64,000 nucleotides of DNA, from NCBI RefSeq assembly GCF_001905845.1, contig NZ_LIVZ01000010.1, forward strand, positions 1 through 64,000, in the 5' to 3' direction. The position numbers and the translations under genes are program-made. The notes under the pieces were generated by a model. That model saw only the letters and a program-made list of their open reading frames with translations. It was not told the DNA's origin and searched no databases. Positions 42,718 to 51,354 of this stretch are shown piece after piece (position 1 is the stretch's first letter; every line of letters starts with the position of its first letter). Source of the stretch: Streptomyces sp. TSRI0107. Its GTDB lineage: Bacteria > Actinomycetota > Actinomycetes > Streptomycetales > Streptomycetaceae.

Positions 42718-45700
42718 ATGTTCGACTTGAGCGCGCCGATCGTGGCCACGTTCCTGGTGTACGTGGCCGCCATGATCGGAACGGGTGTCTGGGCGTACGC
42801 CCGCACCCACACGTTCGCCGACTTCGCCCTGGGGGGCCGCAGGCTCAGCGCGCCCGTCGCCGCGCTGTCCGCGGGAGCCAGCGACATGTCCGGCTGGCTG
42901 TTCGTCGCGCTGCCCGGAGCGGTGTACGCGGCCGGGCTCGGCGCCAGCTGGATCGCCGTCGGACTGGTCGTCGGCACCTACCTCAACTGGCTGTTCGTCG
43001 CGCCGAGACTGCGCACCTACACCGAGCGGGCCGGGAACGCCGTGAGCCTGTCGGCGTACCTGGAGGAGCGGTTCGAGGACCGCACCCGGGTGCTCCGGAT
43101 GGCCTCGGCCGCGGTCACCCTGGTGTTCTTCACCGTCTACGTCGCCAGCGGGCTGGTGGCCGGCGGGCTGCTGTTCGAGAGCGTCTTCGACCTGCGCTTC
43201 GGGCTCGGCGTGACCCTGACCGCCCTGGTGATCGTCATCTACTCGTGCCTGGGCGGCTTCCTCGCCGTGAGCCTGACGCACGTCATGCAGGGCACCCTGA
43301 TGTTCCTGGCCCTGATCGTGCTCCCGCTGACCGGCATCGTCGCGCTCGGCGGCTTCGGGGCGCTGGGCGACGCCCTCGACGCCAAGGCACCGGCGCTGCT
43401 GGAGATGAGCGCCGAGGTCCACTACGAGGACGGCCAGTGGTTCGCGGACGGGCCGCTCGGCGCCGTCGCGATCGCCTCGCTGCTCGCCTGGGGCCTGGGC
43501 TACTTCGGCCAGCCGCACATCCTGGCCCGCTTCATGGGCATCCGCAGCATCCGCGCCATCCCCGCGGCCCGCCGTATCGGGACGGGCTGGGCCATCGTCG
43601 TGCTCGGCGGCGCCACGCTCGTCGGCCTCGTCGGCATCGGACGGCTCGGCTCGCCGCTCCCCGAACCGGACACGGTGTACATCGTCCTGAGCCGGACCCT
43701 GCTCAACCCCTGGATCGCCGGGGTGATGCTGATCGCCGTACTGGCCGCGATCATGTCGACCGCGGACAGTCAGCTGCTGGTGTCGTCCGTCGCTCTCACG
43801 GAGGACTTCTACCACGCGTTCCTCAACCGGCGTGCCTCGGACAAGGCGCTGGTGTGGGTGGGGCGCGGCGCCGTCGTCGTGGTGATCCTGGTGGCCTTCG
43901 GGATCGCGCTCAGAGCCGACGGCCTGCTGAGCATCGTCGCCTACGCGTGGGCGGGCTTCGGGGCGGCCTTCGGGCCGGTCGTCCTGCTGTCGCTGTACTG
44001 GCCGCGCATGACCTGGGCGGGGGCCATGGCCGGGATCGTCTCCGGGGCGGCCACGGTACTGCTCTGGGACGAGATCAACCCACGGCTCGGGCGGTTCGAG
44101 TCGGGCATCTACGAGATGGTCCCGGGCGTGCTGGTCGCCACGGTCGCCGCGCTGGTCTTCGGCAGATTCGTCGGCCACCCGCCGAAGCAGGCCTTCTGGC
44201 GGATGCCGGGCGGCGGGATGAACCAGCTGGTGCTGGCGCCGTTCCTCACCCACGCACCGGTCGGCATCGCCGTCCTGGACGCGGACCTGCGCTACGTCTG
44301 GGTGAACGAGCCGCTGGACCGCATGGTGCCGCTCGCGCGGCGGCTGGGCCGGGAGGCGAGCGAGGTGCTGCCCAGCTCGGACGCGGCGGCGTTCGAGGAG
44401 CACATGCGGACGGTGCTCAGTACCGGGCGCCCGGTGATGGACCACGAGTTCCGCGGCGTCAGCCATCTCGACCCGGACCGGGAGCGGGCGTACTCCGCGT
44501 CGTTCTTCCCCATGAAGGACCGCCACGGCCGGCAGGTGGGCGTCTGGTACATGATCATCGACGTCACCGAACGCTGGGAGGCCCAGGAACGCCTGGCCCT
44601 GCTGAACGACGCCGGTGCCCGGATCGGCAGCACGCTGGACGTGACGCGGACCGCGCAGGAACTGGCCGACGAGGCCGTGCCGTCCCTCGCCGACTTCGTC
44701 GCCGTCGACCTGCTGGACACGGTCATGAGGGGAGAGGAACCGGCGCCGGGACCGGTCGGCATGATGCCCGTCATCCGCCGCGCGGGGCAGCAGTCGGTGC
44801 GCGAGGGCTGCCCGGAGGCGAGCCTGGCCGTGGGAGAGACGGTACGGCGTGCTCCGTCGTCGCCCGTGACCCGCTGCCTGCTGGAGAGCACGACCCTGGT
44901 CGAACGGACCCTGGATCCCGCCAGCCCCTGGCTGACCGAGGACGAGGCCCTGGGCGCCTCCATCCGCGAGTTCGGCTTCCGCTCGCTGATGGTGGTCCCG
45001 GTCCGGGCACGCGGCGTCACCCTGGGCGTGGCCACGTTCGCCCGGTCCCGGCGCGCCGGGCCCTTCGAGGACGACGACGTACGCCTCGCCGAGGAGATCG
45101 TCTCCCGCGCGGCGGTGAGCGTCGACAACGCGCGCCGGTTCACCCGCGAGCGCACCGCGGCCCGTTCGATGCAGCGTTCGCTGCTCCCGCAGAAGCTGAC
45201 GGGCGGCTCCGCGGTCGAGGTGGCGTCCTGGTACCTCCCGGCCGACGCCCCCAGCGGTGTCGGCGGCGACTGGTTCGACGTGATCCCGCTCTCCGGGGCC
45301 CGCGTCGCCCTGGTCGTCGGGGACGTCGTCGGCCACGGCATGAACGCGGCCACCACCATGGGGCGCCTGCGCACCGCCGTCCGCACGCTCGCTAACCTGG
45401 ACCTCCCGCCGGACGAACTGCTGGCCCACCTGGACGACCTGGTCATCGGCGTCATCGGGGCGGACGACGGCAACGAGCCGACGGGGGACGGGGACGAGAC
45501 CCTGGGCGCCGCCTTCCTGGGCGCCACCTGCCTGTACGCCGTGTACGACCCGGTCAGCAGCCGGTGCACGCTGGCCCGGGCCGGACACCTCCCGCCCGTG
45601 ATCGTCAACCCGGACGGCCGTGCCGACCTCCTGGACCTGCCCGCCGGACCGCCCCTCGGGCTCGGCTACCTCCCCTTCGAGTCCGTCGAACGGGAGCTGA

Positions 45701-46314
45701 CCGAGGGCAGCCTCATCGCCCTCTACACCGACGGCCTCATCGAAAGCTTCCACCGGGACATCGACGTCGGGCTCTCCCGCCTCGGCGACACCCTCGCGGC
45801 GCCCGGACCGACGACGCTGGAGGAGATCGGCCGCAAGGCGGTCGACGCCCTGCTGACCGGCCCCCCGTCCGACGACGCCGCCCTGCTCCTCGCCCGGACC
45901 CGGGTCCTGGCCCAGGACCGGGTCGTCTGCTGGGACCTGCCGAGCGTCCCGACCGCCGTGGCGGAGGCCCGCGGCCTGGCGAGCCGGCAACTGGCCGACT
46001 GGGGCATGGACGAGCTGACGTTCACCACGGAGCTCATCGTCAGCGAACTGGTGACCAACGCCATCCGCCACGGCGCCGGCCCGGTCGCGCTCCGCCTGAT
46101 CCGGGACCGCGGCCTGATCTGCGAGGTCTCCGACGCCAGCAACACGTCCCCGCGCCTGCGCCACGCCCGCACCACCGACGAAGGCGGCCGCGGCCTGCTG
46201 ATCGTGGCCCAGCTCGCCCAGCGCTGGGGCACCCGCTACACGACGACCGGCAAGACCATCTGGACGGAGCAGGTCATCCCCACGGAGATGATCGCCGTCG
46301 AGACGGTCGAATGA
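42718..46314 (+). CDS. Na+/proline-symporter-like transporter fused to PAS-GAF-SpoIIE phosphatase-HATPase
   Basis: A single 1198-residue protein. Residues 1 to about 480 are a PutP-type SSS symporter, with SDMSGWLFVALPGAVYAAG and the Na+-site block STADSQLLVSSVALTEDFYHAF, then YAWAGFGAAFGPVVLLSLYW. A PAS domain (about 500-610) follows, then GAF (about 620-800) and a PP2C/SpoIIE phosphatase (about 813-1055) with GGDWFD, VVGDVVGHGMNAA, YTDGLIES and SDDAAL metal motifs. An RsbW-like HATPase ends the chain (about 1071-1190; N-box VSELVTNAIRHG, G-box EGGRGLLIV). Transport residues and enzymatic motifs all look intact. It resembles CbrA, an SSS-histidine kinase fusion, but with partner-switching output: the protein could sense or transport a solute and set anti-anti-sigma phosphorylation. 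No frameshift separates the parts. Confidence 0.92.
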   Translation: MFDLSAPIVATFLVYVAAMIGTGVWAYARTHTFADFALGGRRLSAPVAALSAGASDMSGWLFVALPGAVYAAGLGASWIAVGLVVGTYLNWLFVAPRLRTYTERAGNAVSLSAYLEERFEDRTRVLRMASAAVTLVFFTVYVASGLVAGGLLFESVFDLRFGLGVTLTALVIVIYSCLGGFLAVSLTHVMQGTLMFLALIVLPLTGIVALGGFGALGDALDAKAPALLEMSAEVHYEDGQWFADGPLGAVAIASLLAWGLGYFGQPHILARFMGIRSIRAIPAARRIGTGWAIVVLGGATLVGLVGIGRLGSPLPEPDTVYIVLSRTLLNPWIAGVMLIAVLAAIMSTADSQLLVSSVALTEDFYHAFLNRRASDKALVWVGRGAVVVVILVAFGIALRADGLLSIVAYAWAGFGAAFGPVVLLSLYWPRMTWAGAMAGIVSGAATVLLWDEINPRLGRFESGIYEMVPGVLVATVAALVFGRFVGHPPKQAFWRMPGGGMNQLVLAPFLTHAPVGIAVLDADLRYVWVNEPLDRMVPLARRLGREASEVLPSSDAAAFEEHMRTVLSTGRPVMDHEFRGVSHLDPDRERAYSASFFPMKDRHGRQVGVWYMIIDVTERWEAQERLALLNDAGARIGSTLDVTRTAQELADEAVPSLADFVAVDLLDTVMRGEEPAPGPVGMMPVIRRAGQQSVREGCPEASLAVGETVRRAPSSPVTRCLLESTTLVERTLDPASPWLTEDEALGASIREFGFRSLMVVPVRARGVTLGVATFARSRRAGPFEDDDVRLAEEIVSRAAVSVDNARRFTRERTAARSMQRSLLPQKLTGGSAVEVASWYLPADAPSGVGGDWFDVIPLSGARVALVVGDVVGHGMNAATTMGRLRTAVRTLANLDLPPDELLAHLDDLVIGVIGADDGNEPTGDGDETLGAAFLGATCLYAVYDPVSSRCTLARAGHLPPVIVNPDGRADLLDLPAGPPLGLGYLPFESVERELTEGSLIALYTDGLIESFHRDIDVGLSRLGDTLAAPGPTTLEEIGRKAVDALLTGPPSDDAALLLARTRVLAQDRVVCWDLPSVPTAVAEARGLASRQLADWGMDELTFTTELIVSELVTNAIRHGAGPVALRLIRDRGLICEVSDASNTSPRLRHARTTDEGGRGLLIVAQLAQRWGTRYTTTGKTIWTEQVIPTEMIAVETVE

Positions 46315-46429
46315 CTCGCTCTCACCGTGGTTCCCGCCGGGCCTGCCGCGAGGGTCACTCCTCTCCCACGGGGAACCCGGACCACAGGGGCGGGGCGAGG
46401 CATGTCTGTCGGCGACGGGAAGGCTGGCG

Positions 46430-48121
46430 ATGATGGGCCCGGATGGTTCGCGGCACGTGATGGCCAGGGCTCTCGACGCCCTCGGCACGGGCGCCTATCT
46501 GGCCGACGAGCAGGGTCTGATCGTCGCCGTCAACACGCGCGCCGAACAGTCCCTGGTACGCACCGCCGCCGATCTGGTCGGCCGGGACGCCCACGACCTG
46601 CTGCACCGCACCAGCTACGGCGAACCCGTGCCGAGGGCGCAGTGCCGGATGCGGGAGAGCCTCCTCGGCGGGAGCACGCGGCAGGGTGAGGACGAGTGGT
46701 TCGAACGCGGAGACGGCTCGCTGCTGCCGGTGGCATGGCTGGCCACCCCCTGCGACATCGGCATCCGCACGACGGCCACGCTCGTCCTCTTCCACTCCTC
46801 GGGGGACCCCCGGCACACCGGCCGGCAGCCACCGGCCGGCGGACGGCTCTCCGAGATGGAACGGCTCGCCCTGCTCGCCGAGACGACCACCCTGCTCACC
46901 TCCACCCTGGACATCGACGAGGCGCTGCGCCGCCTGATCAGCCTCGTCGTGCCGCGCATAGCCGACTGGGCCGTCATCGACCTGATCGGCGACCGGGACG
47001 AGGTCTCGCGCTTCGCCGTCGCCCATGCCGAGGGCGGCACCGTGCGCTTCCGGGACGATCTCCAGGGGCCCATGCCGCCGGTGCCGCAGGAGTCCTCGAT
47101 GCCCTTGTCCCGCGCCCTGCGCGGCGTCGCGTCCTCCTTCGCCGGCCCCGAGACGTACCAGGGCCCGCCCGACTCCGGGATCGCGGTGGAGCAGCGCCGC
47201 CTGTTCGAGGCGACCGGCATGCACTCGGCCATCCTGGTGCCCCTGCGCAGCCTGCACGACGTGATGGGCGCCCTCACCCTGGGGCGCGCCGACCAGCCCG
47301 ACCGGTTCACCACGGCCGACACCGCCCTGCTGGAGGACATCGCCCGGCGCGCCAGCCTCGCCCTGGAGAACGCCCGCCTCTACCAGCGCCAGCGCCAGGT
47401 CGCCGAGACCATGCAGCGCCATCTGCTGCCGAAGCTCCCGCGTTCGCCCGGCCGCGCCATGGCCGTCCGCTACCTGCCCGCGCCGGACGCCTCCCACGTC
47501 GGCGGCGACTGGTACGACGCGTTCGACCTCGCGGACGGCGCCACCGCCCTCGCCGTGGGGGACGTCGTCGGCCACGACCTGGAGGCCGCCGCCGGCATGG
47601 CCCAGTTGCGCAACATGCTCCGCGCCTACGCCGTGTCCCAGCAGAAGCCGCCGAGCAAGATCGTGGAATGGCTCGACCAGGCGACCCTGGACATCACCGA
47701 GGTCTCCATGGCGACGCTGGTCTTCGCCCGTATGAGCGAGAACGCCGCCGGCCAGTGCGAGCTGTCCTGGACCAACGCGGGCCATCCGCCTCCGCTGCTG
47801 GTCACCCGCGAGGGCGTGGCCCGCTATCTGACCGACGGCCACGGGATGCTCCTGGGCGTCGCGCCCGAGCAGGTCCGACCCGACGCGACGGCGGAACTGC
47901 CGCCCGGGGCGACCCTGCTCCTCTACACCGACGGCCTGATCGAGTCCCCGGGCCACAGCCTGGACGAGGGCCTGGAACGCCTGCGCCGCCACGCCGGGGC
48001 CCTGGCCCGCCGCCCTCTGGAGTCCTTCACCGACGAGCTGCTGGCCCGGGCCCGCCCGCCCGACAACGACGACGACGTGGCCCTGCTGGCGGTGCGGTAC
48101 GGCCCCGGCTACTCGACCTGA
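46430..48121 (+). CDS. PAS-GAF-SpoIIE PP2C phosphatase
   Basis: A 563-residue cytoplasmic regulatory phosphatase. A PAS domain (about 8-115, ALDALGTGAYLADEQGLIVAVNTRAEQSL) precedes a GAF domain (about 145-320) and a SpoIIE/RsbU-type PP2C domain (about 325-560). The metal residues lie in HVGGDWYDAFDLADG, AVGDVVGHDLEAAAGM, YTDGLIES and NDDDVALLAV. It lacks the HATPase of its upstream neighbour. By family it dephosphorylates anti-anti-sigma proteins. It lies 115 bp after the symporter fusion in the same direction and may be a duplicate of that gene's C-terminal half. Two start codons (ATGATG) are possible. Confidence 0.9.
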   Translation: MMGPDGSRHVMARALDALGTGAYLADEQGLIVAVNTRAEQSLVRTAADLVGRDAHDLLHRTSYGEPVPRAQCRMRESLLGGSTRQGEDEWFERGDGSLLPVAWLATPCDIGIRTTATLVLFHSSGDPRHTGRQPPAGGRLSEMERLALLAETTTLLTSTLDIDEALRRLISLVVPRIADWAVIDLIGDRDEVSRFAVAHAEGGTVRFRDDLQGPMPPVPQESSMPLSRALRGVASSFAGPETYQGPPDSGIAVEQRRLFEATGMHSAILVPLRSLHDVMGALTLGRADQPDRFTTADTALLEDIARRASLALENARLYQRQRQVAETMQRHLLPKLPRSPGRAMAVRYLPAPDASHVGGDWYDAFDLADGATALAVGDVVGHDLEAAAGMAQLRNMLRAYAVSQQKPPSKIVEWLDQATLDITEVSMATLVFARMSENAAGQCELSWTNAGHPPPLLVTREGVARYLTDGHGMLLGVAPEQVRPDATAELPPGATLLLYTDGLIESPGHSLDEGLERLRRHAGALARRPLESFTDELLARARPPDNDDDVALLAVRYGPGYST

Positions 48122-48441
48122 GGGCCGCCGGGGGCGCGGAAGCCGACCTGCCGGCGGGTGGCCTCGTCGATCTCGTCGACGGTGAGCAGTGGGGTGGCCC
48201 GCGTGTGCAGGGCGCCGCTGGCCTTGACGGTGAGGCTGACGGCGGCCATGGAGACCGGGTCGGGGAAGTCGACGATGAGGACGACGTCGTCCTGCCCGAA
48301 GGCGAAGTACATGGCCTCGACCTGCCCGCCGAGGCCGGTGACGACCTGCTCGACGGCGGCACGGCGCCCGCCGGCGCCCTCCTCGAGCAGCCCCTTGGTG
48401 CCCTCGGCCGTGTAGGAGGCCTGGATGAGGAACTTCGGCAT
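48109..48441 (-). CDS. GYD-domain protein
   Basis: A 110-residue GYD-family protein, MPKFLIQASYTAEGTKGLLEEGAGGRRAAVEQVV followed by EAMYFAFGQDDVVLIVDFPDPVSMAAVSL, with the alternating sheet-helix pattern of the family. ATG 48441 is the family-type start; the open frame extends upstream without a ribosome site. Its end overlaps the convergent phosphatase gene by 13 bp. The function of GYD proteins is not established. Confidence 0.82.
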   Translation of the reverse strand: MPKFLIQASYTAEGTKGLLEEGAGGRRAAVEQVVTGLGGQVEAMYFAFGQDDVVLIVDFPDPVSMAAVSLTVKASGALHTRATPLLTVDEIDEATRRQVGFRAPGGPQVE

Positions 48442-48588
48442 GGCGATACTTCCCGCCTGTCGCTTGTCCGTTCTGCGTTCTCTCCCCCCGACGCCGGCGA
48501 CCCCCGAAGCCGGCAACCCCCGAAGCAGGCGACGGCCTCGACCACGCGGTCCAGACCGCCGCCCGCCTTCCCGCCCGCGCTCAGGGCG

Positions 48589-49656
48589 TCACGACTCGGA
48601 TTCGGACTCCGAGGTCCAAGTGCCCAGGGACATCTCGGCGGTGATGCCGGGTCCGAAGCCGGCCATCAGGCCGCGGTGGCCCTCCAGGGCCGATCCCTCG
48701 TCGAACATGCGCGCCAGGGCGTCCAGTACCACCGCGCTGGCTATGTTGCCGTACTCGGTGAGCGTGGCGCGGCTGAAGCGGAACGCCTCGTGCGGCACGT
48801 CGAGGAAACGGCTCAGGTCGTCCAGGATGCGTGGACCGCCCGCGTGGATGATGTAGAAGTCCATCTTGCCGGCGTTCCACTGGTGCTGCTCCGCGAGGGC
48901 CTGCAGGGCCGGGGCGAGCGGCTCCATGGTTCCGGGCACGCGCTTGTCGAGCTGGAAGTGGAAGCCCGTGGAGCGGACCGCGTAGGAGATCCACTCCTCG
49001 GTGCCCGGGATGATGTACGAGCCGTTGCGCTCCAGCCGGACCCCGGTGGCGCAGTCGTCGCCCCGGACCACGGCCGCGGCGATCCCGTCGCCGAACAGGC
49101 CGTTGGACAGCAGGGACCCCACGCCCAGATCGGTGGGCTGATAGCACAGCGAGCAGAACTCGCAGGCGATGATGAGCGCGTTGCCGTCCGGGTACGCCGT
49201 GCAGAAGTCGTGTGCCCGGTTGATGGCGGCACCGCCCGCCGCGCAGCCGAGTTGCGCGATGGGCACCTGCCGGGTCTCCGGACGGAAGCCCATCGTGTCG
49301 ATGAGCCATGCGGTCGGCGGGGGCATCATGAAGCCGGTGCAGGACACGTAGATGATCACGTCGATCTGCTGCGGCTCCAGTCCCGCCTGCTCGAGAGCGC
49401 GGCGCACCACGGCCGGCACGCGGGCCTTGGTGTGCTCCTCGTAGGTGGCGCTGCGGGCGTCCACGCCCGGGTGCTGCAGCACCTTCTCGATGGGCTGGAT
49501 CAGATGCCGCTTCCGCACCCCGGTGTTCTCGATGAGCCTGAGCGCCAGTCCGAGCTGTGGGTGGTCGCCGTGCAGCCGGCGCGCCAGCTCGAGTGTTTCC
49601 TCGTTGGTGATGACGTACTCGGGCACTTCGATCGCCGGCTTGCAGAGAACCGCCAT
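48589..49656 (-). CDS. rppA: Type III polyketide synthase, 1,3,6,8-tetrahydroxynaphthalene synthase
   Basis: A 355-residue chalcone-synthase-like enzyme matching RppA of Streptomyces from end to end. The catalytic triad is Cys138 (PIAQLGCAAGGAA), His271 (YIIHAGGPRI) and Asn304 (EYGNIAS). It condenses five malonyl-CoA to tetrahydroxynaphthalene, which oxidises to flaviolin and pigments. ATG 49656 is preceded by GGGAGG. The C-terminus after GPGITAEMSLG is shorter than in S. griseus and ends in a SESESES run. The P450 upstream on the same strand would couple flaviolin, but a strong terminator separates the two genes. Confidence 0.95.
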   Translation of the reverse strand: MAVLCKPAIEVPEYVITNEETLELARRLHGDHPQLGLALRLIENTGVRKRHLIQPIEKVLQHPGVDARSATYEEHTKARVPAVVRRALEQAGLEPQQIDVIIYVSCTGFMMPPPTAWLIDTMGFRPETRQVPIAQLGCAAGGAAINRAHDFCTAYPDGNALIIACEFCSLCYQPTDLGVGSLLSNGLFGDGIAAAVVRGDDCATGVRLERNGSYIIPGTEEWISYAVRSTGFHFQLDKRVPGTMEPLAPALQALAEQHQWNAGKMDFYIIHAGGPRILDDLSRFLDVPHEAFRFSRATLTEYGNIASAVVLDALARMFDEGSALEGHRGLMAGFGPGITAEMSLGTWTSESESES

Positions 49657-49963
49657 GGATTGCCTCCCAGCGCACGTGGTCCGCACGGCCAGACCGTGAC
49701 CAGGTCGGGCATTTCACCCTCCGGCGGTAGCCACCCGGATTCGTCCGCGCGGAAACGGTGCGGAACGGATCGTCGGTGGGCCCCGGCGCCGGTTTCGATG
49801 TCCCTGGCACGGGCGCGGTCGGTACGGACCGTCGAAGACTGAGTTCTCCCCGTTCGGACGGATGTGATCCGCCACGGCTTGGTCAGCCGTCTGACCCACG
49901 CTACGACGGGAGGGTGACGGCCGCACGTCGAGTGCGCGCGGCGCGGACCCCCGGAAACGAGTG
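49657..49963. other. Region upstream of rppA, no gene
   Basis: This 307-bp gap must hold the rppA promoter. I see no clear -10/-35. On the minus strand a short frame starts at ATG 49712 behind GGAGGG and runs out of frame into rppA. This could be a leader peptide but may be chance. Confidence 0.4.
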
Positions 49964-50002
49964 GCCCCCGGACGCGCACGGACTCCATGCGCATCCGGGG
50001 GC
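49964..50002 (-). terminator. Intrinsic-type hairpin terminating the P450 gene
   Basis: The arms GCCCCCGGACGCGCA (49964-49978) and TGCGCATCCGGGGGC (49988-50002) form a 15-bp stem with a 9-nt loop. The single mismatch becomes a G-U pair only on the minus-strand RNA, which fits its place 8 bp after the P450 stop. There is no long U-tail, as usual in Streptomyces. Confidence 0.75.
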
Positions 50003-50009
50003 GCCGCGG

Positions 50010-51215
50010 TCACCAGGTGACGGGCAGGGCGAGCGGATAACGCCAGATCGACGTCTTGTTCCAGCGGATTTCCTCGGCCGGCTTTGCCAGTCTGAGATCG
50101 GGGAACCGCTCCAGGAGGGTCCCGAGAGCGACCTGAAGCTCCGTGGTGGCGAGCGGAGCACCGAGACAGTGATGTCCGCCCCAGCCGAAGGTCATGTGGG
50201 ACGGACCGGAGCGACGCAGATCCAGCTCGTCGGGCCGGTCGAACTTCCGTCCGTCACGGTTGGCCGTCAGATAGGAGACGTGCACGATGTCCCCTGCCTT
50301 GATCTTCACCCCGCTCAGCTCCACGTCCTCCAGGGCGACGCGGGGAATGCCGACGCCCTTGCGGAAGGGGATGAAGCGCAGCATCTCCTCGATGGCCTGC
50401 GGGAGCATCGAAGGATCGGCGCGCAGCATGGCGAGCTCTTCGGGGCGGGTGAGCAGGAGATAGGAGATGTTCCCGATCTGGTAGGTGGTGGTGTCCTGCC
50501 CGGTGATGAGCAGGACCATCGCCATGACGGTGAGTTCCTGGTCGTTGAGGATCTCGTCTCCGTCGCGAGCCGTGGCCAGCGCGCTGATCAGGTCGTCGCC
50601 CGGGTTCTCGCGCCGGTCCCTGGTCAGCGTCTGGAAGTAGGCGCGCAGATCCGCCTTGGCCCGTACGGCGTCGTCCCGGTTGTCGATGCCGGTGTCCATC
50701 ATGGTCCGCGCGTGGGCGCGCAGTCGGGCCCGGTCGGCCTCGGGGATGTCGAGGACCTCGCAGATGGTGGCGAGGGGCAGCGGGTCGGCGAGGTGCTCGG
50801 TGAGGTCCGCGGGAGAGCCGTGCTCCGCCATCCGGTCGAGCAGTTCGTCCACGACATGCTGGGTGCGGGCCCGCATGCGTTCCATGTGACGGGGCGCGAA
50901 TCCCTTGGAGATCAGGCTGCGCAGACGGCTGCTGGCCGGCGGGTCCATCACATTGATCGCCTCGTCCTGAACGATGGGTTCAGGGGTCATGCGCGGGAAG
51001 TTCCGGCCGATGACGGCGCGGCGGCTGAAACGCCGGTCCGTGGTCACCGTGCGCACGTCGTCGTAACCGGTGACCAGCCATGCCTCCCCCTCGCCGTGGG
51101 GCAGCCGGATGCGGGAGACGGGCTCCTCGGTCATCAGTTGCCGGAGCACGGGGTCGAACTCGAGGGCCTCGGCATAGTCGAACGGACAGATTCGCGGGGT
51201 GGCGGCTGGTTCCAC
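50010..51215 (-). CDS. CYP158-like cytochrome P450
   Basis: A 401-residue bacterial P450. Seen are the I-helix oxygen-activation motif LLITGQDTTTYQIG (about 236-249), the ExxR pair in EEMLR (277-280), and the heme loop FGWGGHHCLGAPLA with Cys350 as ligand. Its place next to rppA points to the CYP158A group, which oxidatively couples flaviolin into dimers and trimers, a UV-protective pigment. In S. coelicolor the P450 lies downstream of rppA in one operon. Here it is upstream and ends in its own terminator, so the genes must be expressed separately. Confidence 0.88.
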   Translation of the reverse strand: MEPAATPRICPFDYAEALEFDPVLRQLMTEEPVSRIRLPHGEGEAWLVTGYDDVRTVTTDRRFSRRAVIGRNFPRMTPEPIVQDEAINVMDPPASSRLRSLISKGFAPRHMERMRARTQHVVDELLDRMAEHGSPADLTEHLADPLPLATICEVLDIPEADRARLRAHARTMMDTGIDNRDDAVRAKADLRAYFQTLTRDRRENPGDDLISALATARDGDEILNDQELTVMAMVLLITGQDTTTYQIGNISYLLLTRPEELAMLRADPSMLPQAIEEMLRFIPFRKGVGIPRVALEDVELSGVKIKAGDIVHVSYLTANRDGRKFDRPDELDLRRSGPSHMTFGWGGHHCLGAPLATTELQVALGTLLERFPDLRLAKPAEEIRWNKTSIWRYPLALPVTW

Positions 51216-51354
51216 GCGTGGCTCCCGATGGGCTCTGATAGGCGGTCCGAGGTGTCCGGGACTCCGGGACGGAACATGCGTGCCCGACCACCCGCGCGGG
51301 CACGCCCCGCTCCGGCCATTCGGCCTAACAGCGACCCGCGCGCCCCGCGAGCGG

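Noticed and set aside
42718..44220. Transporter and phosphatase as two separate genes
   Set aside because: No stop, frameshift or internal start with a ribosome site is seen at the junction; reading is continuous.
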